A stretch of 14,195 bases of DNA from Clostridia bacterium (GTDB lineage: Bacteria > Bacillota > Clostridia > Christensenellales > CAG-917), in assembly GCA_017500745.1 (NCBI GenBank), contig JAFVYE010000011.1, forward strand, positions 1 through 14,195, read 5' to 3'. A program made the position numbers and the translations under genes. Under the pieces are notes generated by a model. It made no database searches. It was not told the origin of the DNA and was given only the letters and a program-made list of their open reading frames with translations. This document shows positions 7,472 through 12,537 of the stretch, piece by piece (position 1 is the stretch's first letter; the number at the start of each line of letters is the position of its first letter).

Positions 7472-7486
7472 AACAAGGAGATAACT

Positions 7487-8791
7487 ATGGAAAAATATAT
7501 CAGCGTCAACGAGGCACTTGCCCTTGTAAACAGCGGTGACTATATCGTCACAGGTCTTGGCTCATCAGAAGGCAGAGAGTTTATGACAAATCTTCACACC
7601 ATAGCAGACAGAGTAAAGGACGTCATGGTGTCCAACTGCTTGCCTATGGGCGCATATGAATTTATGACAAATCCCGCCTACAAAGACAACTTTGTCACAG
7701 AAGGTTGGTTCTATACTCCCGTGCTCAGAAAGGCACAAGCCAACGGCAACGTGTCATTCATCCCCAACCACTTGCACCTTGCAGCCACAAAGCGCCTTTT
7801 CTATCGCACCCCCGACATCTACGTTGGCATTGCATCAATGCCCGACAAACACGGCTACGTGTCATTGTCAATGTCCAACACCTATGAGATGAAGATGATC
7901 AAGGCAGCAAAGACCGTCATCCTTGAGGTCAACCCCAACGCACCCAGAACCTTTGGTGACGTTCAACTCCACGTTGATGACGTTGACTATCTTGTCAACG
8001 TTGACTATCCCATCCCCGAACTTGCAGACGCAGAACCCAACGAGAAAGACCTTGTCATCGGCAAGCTTATTGCAGACATGATCAATGACGGCGACTGCAT
8101 CCAACTGGGCATTGGCGGAATCCCCAACGCAGTTGCAGCAAGTCTTTATGGAAAGAAGGACCTTGGCATCCACACCGAAATGCTCACAAGCGGAATGGTG
8201 AAGCTTGCAAAGGCAGGCGTCATCACAGGCAAGTGCAAGCAAACCCACACAGGCAAGATGGTTGCAGCATTTGCAATGGGCCCCAAGGAGCTCTATGACT
8301 ACATTGATGACAATCCCTCTGTGGCAATCATGGACGGTGGCTACGTCAACGATCCTTACACCATCATGCAAAACGACAACCAAGTGTCAATCAACACCAC
8401 CATTGAAGTTGACCTCACAGGACAATGCTGTTCAGAGAGCATTGGATCCAAACAATTCTCTGGCACAGGCGGTCAATCAGACACAGCAGTTGGCGCACAA
8501 AAGTCAAAGGGCGGACGCTCAATCATCGCACTCTATTCAACAGCAATGGTCAAGAATCCTGCCACAGGCGAAAGAGAAGAAACCTCAAAGATTGTTGCTC
8601 AACTCAAGCCCGGTGCAGCAGTGTCATTGTCAAGAAATGACGTTGACTATCTTGTCACCGAATATGGCTGTGTTGCACTCCGTGGCACGTCAATTCAAGA
8701 GAGAGTGGAGCGCATCATCTCTGTTGCACATCCCAAGTTCAGAGAGCAACTCAGACAAGAAGCAATTGCTGTTGGAATCATTGCAAAATAA
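7487..8791 (+). CDS. Acetyl-CoA hydrolase/4-hydroxybutyrate CoA-transferase family enzyme
   Basis: This is a cytosolic family I-type CoA-transferase of the acetyl-CoA hydrolase/transferase group (4-hydroxybutyrate, butyrate or succinate CoA-transferases), 434 residues, a normal length. AAGGAG (7475-7480) lies 6 bases before the ATG. Two similar halves are visible. Hallmarks are QLGIGGIPNAVAASL (206-220), GIHTEML (227-233) with Glu231 at the position that forms the glutamyl-CoA thioester, ESIGSKQFSGTGGQSD (317-332) and DYLVTEYGCVALRG (387-400). The enzyme would move CoA from acetyl-CoA or another donor to a carboxylate. Placement after the importer suggests activation of the imported acid or of a product. 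Where many relatives have GGQxDFxRGA, this protein has GGQSDTAVGA, so acceptor specificity may differ. Family assignment is firm; substrate is unknown. Confidence 0.92.
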   Translation: MEKYISVNEALALVNSGDYIVTGLGSSEGREFMTNLHTIADRVKDVMVSNCLPMGAYEFMTNPAYKDNFVTEGWFYTPVLRKAQANGNVSFIPNHLHLAATKRLFYRTPDIYVGIASMPDKHGYVSLSMSNTYEMKMIKAAKTVILEVNPNAPRTFGDVQLHVDDVDYLVNVDYPIPELADAEPNEKDLVIGKLIADMINDGDCIQLGIGGIPNAVAASLYGKKDLGIHTEMLTSGMVKLAKAGVITGKCKQTHTGKMVAAFAMGPKELYDYIDDNPSVAIMDGGYVNDPYTIMQNDNQVSINTTIEVDLTGQCCSESIGSKQFSGTGGQSDTAVGAQKSKGGRSIIALYSTAMVKNPATGEREETSKIVAQLKPGAAVSLSRNDVDYLVTEYGCVALRGTSIQERVERIISVAHPKFREQLRQEAIAVGIIAK

Positions 8792-8899
8792 CAAACAGAC
8801 ACTTAAAGCATCAAAATTGACAGCATAAACCCGTTGTTCTGCGTGCAATCAACAAAAGCAGGGCAATGCAGGCGATATCATCCATAGGCGAGGTGAAAT

Positions 8900-9721
8900 A
8901 TGGCATATTTTGAATTTGAAGGAAAGCAAGTATATTACGAAGTGCATGGCGAAAAGGGCGAGCCCCTTGTCATACTCAACGGCATCATGATGTCAACTTT
9001 GAGCTGGAAGCCCTTTGTCAAAGAGTACTCCAAAAACAACGTGCTCATCTTAGTGGACTTCCTTGATCAAGGCAGAAGCGACCGCATGACAGAAAGCTAT
9101 GACCACTCAATTCAAGTGCGCCTCGTTGATGCTCTTGTTGATCAGCTTCCCTATGACAAGGTCAGCATCATGGGCATATCCTACGGTGGCGAAGTGGCGG
9201 TGCAATACGCCGTCCATCATCCCGAAAGAGTGCGTCGTCTTGTCCTTGCCAACACTGCTGCAAGGACGTCAAGCTGGCTCCGCAAAATCGGTGACGGCTG
9301 GAATGAGGTGGCCAAGCACAAGGACGGCTTTGCGTACTATCTCACCACAATCCCCGTGATTTACTCCACCGAGTTCTTTGAAAAGAATTGGGCATGGATG
9401 GAGGGCAGAGAAAAGACTCTCACAGCATATTTCTCAAGAGAGGACGTGCTTGAGTCATTGATTCGCCTCACAGACAGCTCTCGTGACTACGACTACGTGG
9501 ACAAGCTCCACAAAATCACTTGTCCCACCCTTGTCATCTCATCAAGTGAGGATGCACTTGTGCCTCCCACCGAGCAGATCATCCTCCATGAAAACATCAA
9601 GCACAGCACCTACGTCACCATCAACGGCAGCGGCCACGCCAGCATGTATGAAAAGCCCTATGCTTTCAGCGCATTGGTTCTTGGCTTTGTCAACCTTGGA
9701 GACGAGGGCATTTCAATCTAA
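8900..9721 (+). CDS. Alpha/beta hydrolase
   Basis: A 273-residue alpha/beta-hydrolase-fold protein with no signal peptide, so cytosolic. The start has GAGGTGA (8890-8896) just upstream. The catalytic triad can be placed: Ser94 in the nucleophile elbow MGISYGG (91-97), Asp218 in SSSEDALVPP (214-223) and His246 in NGSGHASMYEKP (242-253). The oxyanion-side motif, commonly HG, is LNG at 26-28. The fold covers esterases, thioesterases, C-C bond hydrolases and lactonases; no cap motif lets me choose. It lies 108 bases after the CoA-transferase gene and is followed by a second, dissimilar hydrolase. In this context hydrolysis of an ester, thioester or lactone of the imported compound is a reasonable inference. 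Confidence 0.88.
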   Translation: MAYFEFEGKQVYYEVHGEKGEPLVILNGIMMSTLSWKPFVKEYSKNNVLILVDFLDQGRSDRMTESYDHSIQVRLVDALVDQLPYDKVSIMGISYGGEVAVQYAVHHPERVRRLVLANTAARTSSWLRKIGDGWNEVAKHKDGFAYYLTTIPVIYSTEFFEKNWAWMEGREKTLTAYFSREDVLESLIRLTDSSRDYDYVDKLHKITCPTLVISSSEDALVPPTEQIILHENIKHSTYVTINGSGHASMYEKPYAFSALVLGFVNLGDEGISI

Positions 9722-9733
9722 TCAACTTTCAAC

Positions 9734-9755
9734 AAGATGCCTGCGGGCATCTTTT
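9734..9755 (+). terminator. Hairpin between the two hydrolase genes
   Basis: AAGATGCC (9734-9741) and GGCATCTT (9746-9753) form a perfect 8-bp stem with loop TGCG, followed only by TT before GACT. It lies 12 bases after the first hydrolase stop. The short T-tail suggests a weak terminator or attenuator that lowers expression of the second hydrolase. Confidence 0.5.
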
Positions 9756-9772
9756 GACTAAAAGGAGAATAT

Positions 9773-10645
9773 ATGGAAAAGAAAACAATTTCAATTGGCA
9801 AAGAAACTCTTGCATACATTGATTGCGGAAAGGGGGACGTTGTGCTCATGATTCACGGCAACATGTCCTCATCGGTGCATTTTGATGAACTCATTGAGCG
9901 CCTCAAAGATAGCTATCGTTGCGTGGCAGTTGATCTCCGTGGCTTTGGCGACTCATCATACAACAATCGCTTTGACAGTCTTGAAGAGCTTGCTGATGAC
10001 GTCAATCTCTTCCTTGAAGCACTTGGCATTGACAGCGCATACGTTGTTGGCTGGTCCAACGGCGGTGGCGTAGGCCTGAAGCTCTGCGCAAAGTATCCCG
10101 AAAAAGTCAAAAAGTTTTTTGCAATAGAGGGCGCAGACCACAAGGGATATCCCATCTTCAAAAAGGTCAACTTCCAACCCACAGGCGAACCTTATGAAAG
10201 CAAAGATGCCATGGCAATGGATCCTATGCAAGTTGGCCCCGTGGTTGCAATCTTTGCAACAGGAGACTCTGCAACAATGTCCGGTCTTTGGGATATGACA
10301 ATCTACACGGTGGGCAAACCTTCTCCCGATCAAGCATCAAGATGGATGGCAGAAACCATGAAGCAACGCAACATCGTTGATCTTGACTGGGCCCTTGCCA
10401 ACTTCAACATGAGCGACACAGCCACCCCTTACGGCATGGGCGATGGCACAATCAAGGACGTCAAATGCCCCGTTGCACTCACAACCGCAGACAGAGACGT
10501 GGTGGTGCCCAACTATATGGTGATGAGCAATGCAACAGCTCTTGGCGACAAAGCCACCGTCATCAATTACACCAACTGTGGACACTCTCCCATGGTGGAT
10601 TGCCCCGACAGATTGGCAGAAGACGTCAAGGCATTCTTTGCATAA
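9773..10645 (+). CDS. Alpha/beta hydrolase (second of a tandem pair)
   Basis: A 290-residue alpha/beta hydrolase. AAAGGAG (9761-9767) lies 5 bases before the ATG. Visible motifs are the oxyanion loop MIHGNMSSS (26-34), DLRGFGDSS (54-62), the nucleophile elbow VGWSNGG with Ser95, acid residue Asp242 in ADRDVVVP (239-246) and His271 in NCGHSPMVDCPDRLAEDV (268-285). The lid region (about 125-225, with many Met, Pro and Asp) is unlike that of the preceding hydrolase, so the pair is not a recent duplication. The IHGNMSSS and DLRGFGDS pattern resembles haloperoxidase/lipase-type hydrolases, but a substrate cannot be assigned. It is the last gene of the + strand run and is closed by strong terminators. 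Confidence 0.88.
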   Translation: MEKKTISIGKETLAYIDCGKGDVVLMIHGNMSSSVHFDELIERLKDSYRCVAVDLRGFGDSSYNNRFDSLEELADDVNLFLEALGIDSAYVVGWSNGGGVGLKLCAKYPEKVKKFFAIEGADHKGYPIFKKVNFQPTGEPYESKDAMAMDPMQVGPVVAIFATGDSATMSGLWDMTIYTVGKPSPDQASRWMAETMKQRNIVDLDWALANFNMSDTATPYGMGDGTIKDVKCPVALTTADRDVVVPNYMVMSNATALGDKATVINYTNCGHSPMVDCPDRLAEDVKAFFA

Positions 10646-10672
10646 GAGGTCCAAACAAAACAATCCAAACGC

Positions 10673-10698
10673 AAAAAGCCACTTTAAGTGGCTTTTTT
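10673..10698 (+). terminator. Rho-independent terminator of the hydrolase gene
   Basis: AAAAAGCCAC (10673-10682) pairs with GTGGCTTTTT (10688-10697) around TTTAA, with a run of six T. It starts 27 bases after the hydrolase stop. The A-rich 5' arm means it could also stop transcription arriving on the minus strand. Confidence 0.9.
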
Positions 10699-10705
10699 GC
10701 ACAAT

Positions 10706-10729
10706 AAAACCGCCAAAAAGGCGGTTTTT
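10706..10729. terminator. Bidirectional terminator between convergent genes
   Basis: AAAACCGCC (10706-10714) and GGCGGTTTT (10720-10728) flank loop AAAAA, with T-runs on both strands. It lies 26 bases beyond the ispDF stop codon on the minus strand and acts as that gene's terminator, while backing up the preceding one for + strand transcripts. Confidence 0.88.
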
Positions 10730-10754
10730 GTGTTTTGCTTTTGGAGCTGTGTGT

Positions 10755-11876
10755 TTATAGAGAGGACAAAAGCACGGTGGCGTATGCACCAATTGCGTTG
10801 CCCGCACCAATTTCACCCACCTGCTCATTGGTGGTGGCAGACACCCCAACGCACTCGTCACTCACGCCCAAGCGCGCGCTCAAGCGTGCGCGCATTTCAT
10901 TAATATATGGGGCAAGCTTGGGGCTTTCTGCAATCACTGTGACGGTGGCGTTGTCCACCTTGTATCCTTTGCCTCGGCAGATGTCCATGACTTTGTCAAG
11001 GAGGAGCATGCTGTCTGCGTTGTCATAGCGAGGATCGTCAACGGGGAAGTGATGTCCAATGTCTTTGTCCCCAAGGGCGGAGAGTATTGCGTCCATAACT
11101 GCGTGGACGGGCACGTCTCCATCGCTGTGGGCGACAAGGGAGAAAGAGCAGGGGATTTTGACTCCGCAAAGGGTGACAAAGTCACCCTTGTCCGTGCGGT
11201 GCACGTCATATCCTGAGCCAACCCTGTTCATCACAACGTCTCCTTTGTGGGTGATTTTGCGGTTGGATCTATCTCCTTCAACGTGGGCGATTTTGCCGTG
11301 ATAGATTGCTTGAATTGTGGCAAGATCATCAAGGGCAGAGGTGGTTGCAACAGAGTAGCCATCCTCAAAAACACCTCTTTCAAACCCCATAGGGGTTTGT
11401 ATTGCACGATAGTGGTTGCGGTCAATGGACTTTACGCCGTCTGTGACCAAAGCGATGTTGTCAACAAGAGGCACAAGGGGCACTGCCACCTTGTGAGTGT
11501 CAAGAGATGACAAAATCCGTCCAATTAGTTCGCCAGAAACAAAGGGTCTTGCACCGTCATGAACAAGGACGTGAGTGCAGTCATCCGTGAGAGATCGCAT
11601 GGCGTTTTTCACGGTTTCCGTACGACTATCCCCTCCAATTGCAAAGGTGATGCGGTTGTCCTCATCAAGATGCAGAATGCTCAACCAAGATGCCAGCTCA
11701 TCAAAATATGAGTTGTGAGTTGCTACGATGACTTTGGTCACTTCTTTGAATGCCAAAAAGGGAGTGATTGCCTCTGTGAGCACACAACCCATTCCACATC
11801 TTGCAAACAGCTTGTTTTCCTTGCCGTAGCGTTGACTCTCTCCTGCGGCAGCGATGATAACGTTGACTGATTTCAT
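10755..11876 (-). CDS. ispDF: Bifunctional IspD-IspF isoprenoid enzyme
   Basis: This 373-residue fusion carries two steps of the MEP (non-mevalonate) pathway. The IspD part (about 1-215) transfers CMP from CTP to methylerythritol 4-phosphate; it shows IIAAAGESQRYGKENKLF (7-24), LVHDGARPF (104-112) and IQTPMGF (159-165). The IspF part (about 217-373) makes the cyclic diphosphate; it shows GSGYDVHR (220-227), the metal ligands Asp224, His226 and His250 (HSDGDV), DIGHHFP (272-278) and TTNEQVGEIG (348-357). I start it at 11876 because AGGAG (complement of 11882-11886) lies 5 bases upstream and the protein then opens directly at the first IspD strand; a longer in-frame reading to 11921 would swallow that site and the promoter. 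It faces away from rpoB and has its own terminator. Confidence 0.95.
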   Translation of the reverse strand: MKSVNVIIAAAGESQRYGKENKLFARCGMGCVLTEAITPFLAFKEVTKVIVATHNSYFDELASWLSILHLDEDNRITFAIGGDSRTETVKNAMRSLTDDCTHVLVHDGARPFVSGELIGRILSSLDTHKVAVPLVPLVDNIALVTDGVKSIDRNHYRAIQTPMGFERGVFEDGYSVATTSALDDLATIQAIYHGKIAHVEGDRSNRKITHKGDVVMNRVGSGYDVHRTDKGDFVTLCGVKIPCSFSLVAHSDGDVPVHAVMDAILSALGDKDIGHHFPVDDPRYDNADSMLLLDKVMDICRGKGYKVDNATVTVIAESPKLAPYINEMRARLSARLGVSDECVGVSATTNEQVGEIGAGNAIGAYATVLLSSL

Positions 11877-11892
11877 AATATCTCCTGTCAAT

Positions 11893-11921
11893 AGGATATA
11901 CTTTTCTTGCCGATAGGTCAA
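11893..11921 (-). promoter_or_regulatory. Probable sigma-70-type promoter of ispDF
   Basis: On the minus strand TTGACC (11916-11921) and TATCCT (11893-11898) are separated by 17 bases and sit just upstream of the ispDF ribosome site, downstream of the rqcP terminator. The predicted leader is very short. Match to consensus is moderate. Confidence 0.5.
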
Positions 11922-11929
11922 GACAAAAC

Positions 11930-11953
11930 AAAAAAACCGCCAACAAAGGCGGA
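11930..11953 (-). terminator. Rho-independent terminator of rqcP
   Basis: Read on the minus strand, CCGCC (11948-11952) and GGCGG (11937-11941) form the stem around a 6-base loop, followed by a run of T residues. It starts 30 bases after the rqcP stop and separates rqcP from the ispDF promoter. Confidence 0.85.
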
Positions 11954-11982
11954 TTTATGTTGCAATTTTGGTTGACGGTGTC

Positions 11983-12225
11983 TTATTCAATGACACGATA
12001 CATGGTTTCTGCTGATTGTTTTGTTTGTTTTTCGTTGATATCAAGCACTTCAAAGCGCAGGGTGTTGTTGCCAAAAGACACGGTGACAACGTCCCCGATT
12101 TTGACGTCTTTTGAGGGTTTTGCCACCTTTCCGTTGATTTCAATACGGCCTCCGTCACAGGCGTCTGCTGCAACAGAACGGCGTTTTATCACCCTTGAAA
12201 CCTTCAAAAACTTGTCAATTCTCAT
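11983..12225 (-). CDS. rqcP: RqcP (YabO-type S4-domain RQC factor)
   Basis: An 80-residue protein that is essentially one S4 RNA-binding domain. MRIDKFLKVSRVIKRRSVA at the start, the GRIEINGKVAKPSKDVKIGD centre and a C-terminal AETMYRVIE match Bacillus subtilis YabO/RqcP closely. RqcP works with RqcH on obstructed 50S subunits, holding the P-site tRNA while C-terminal alanine tails are added to stalled chains. The ATG at 12225 is preceded on its strand by GAGG. In B. subtilis yabO sits near mazG, yabP, yabQ and divIC; here it stands alone, divergent from rpoB and with its own terminator. HslR (Hsp15)-type proteins are the nearest alternative, but length and the N-terminus favour RqcP. Confidence 0.88.
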   Translation of the reverse strand: MRIDKFLKVSRVIKRRSVAADACDGGRIEINGKVAKPSKDVKIGDVVTVSFGNNTLRFEVLDINEKQTKQSAETMYRVIE

Positions 12226-12323
12226 AAAAAACCTCGTATTTTTAGGAATTTTTTGGGGAAAAACAGGCGGGTTTTGCCCCTAAATAACCCCCTAAAAATA
12301 GATAAACTATTTTACGCGCGCAC

Positions 12324-12352
12324 TTGACAACCTTGAAAAATACTGCTAAAAT
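12324..12352 (+). promoter_or_regulatory. Strong extended -10 promoter of rpoB
   Basis: TTGACA (12324-12329, a perfect -35) is followed after exactly 17 bases by TAAAAT (12347-12352), with TGC just before the -10, an extended -10 element. The expected start point is near 12359, giving a leader of about 179 bases. This is the best promoter in the window, and it shows that rpoB is transcribed here without rplJ-rplL directly upstream. Confidence 0.85.
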
Positions 12353-12379
12353 AGGAAAATGCGCCGATTATGCGGTTCT

Positions 12380-12410
12380 CTACCCCTGAAATCTCAAATT
12401 TTGGGGGTAG
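12380..12410 (+). promoter_or_regulatory. Hairpin in the rpoB 5' leader
   Basis: CTACCCC (12380-12386) pairs with GGGGTAG (12404-12410); the loop contains a further AAA/TTT pairing. TGCGC (12360-12364), right at the predicted 5' end of the transcript, can pair with GCGCA (12438-12442) to close a larger domain. There is no T-run after the stem, so it does not look like a simple terminator. A stabilising or regulatory role is inference. Confidence 0.45.
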
Positions 12411-12537
12411 GGGGTTATAAATAGCATAGTTAGTATAGCGCACAGCAACAAAAAACACAAGTCTTTCTGAAAAATCTCAAAATTTGAAAAAAAATTTTTT
12501 GGAAAGTAAAATGGTAATTTTTTTCAAGGAGTGAAGC

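Larger units (their letters stand above)
12226..12537. other. Divergent rqcP/rpoB intergenic region
   Basis: These 312 bases hold no plausible gene. From left to right: the possible rqcP leader with ATTTTTAGG (12238-12246) and CCTAAAAAT (12291-12299), enclosing GGGG/CCCC (12255-12258/12277-12280); an ATAACCCCCTA arm (12284-12294); the rpoB promoter (12324-12352); a hairpin CTACCCC/GGGGTAG (12380-12386/12404-12410) inside TGCGC/GCGCA (12360-12364/12438-12442); the inverted partner TAGGGGGTTAT (12408-12418); then an A/T-rich tract and AAGGAG (12526-12531) before rpoB. A weak minus-strand -10 (TAAAAT, complement of 12309-12314) could serve rqcP. Confidence 0.7.

Noticed and set aside
8817..8845. 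TTGACA as a promoter of the first hydrolase gene
   Set aside because: The sequence at -10 spacing is G/C rich and does not resemble TATAAT. I see no other signal in the 108-base spacer.
11877..11921. Longer ispDF reading from 11921
   Set aside because: It runs through the ribosome site and the probable promoter; the IspD fold begins right at the 11876 start.
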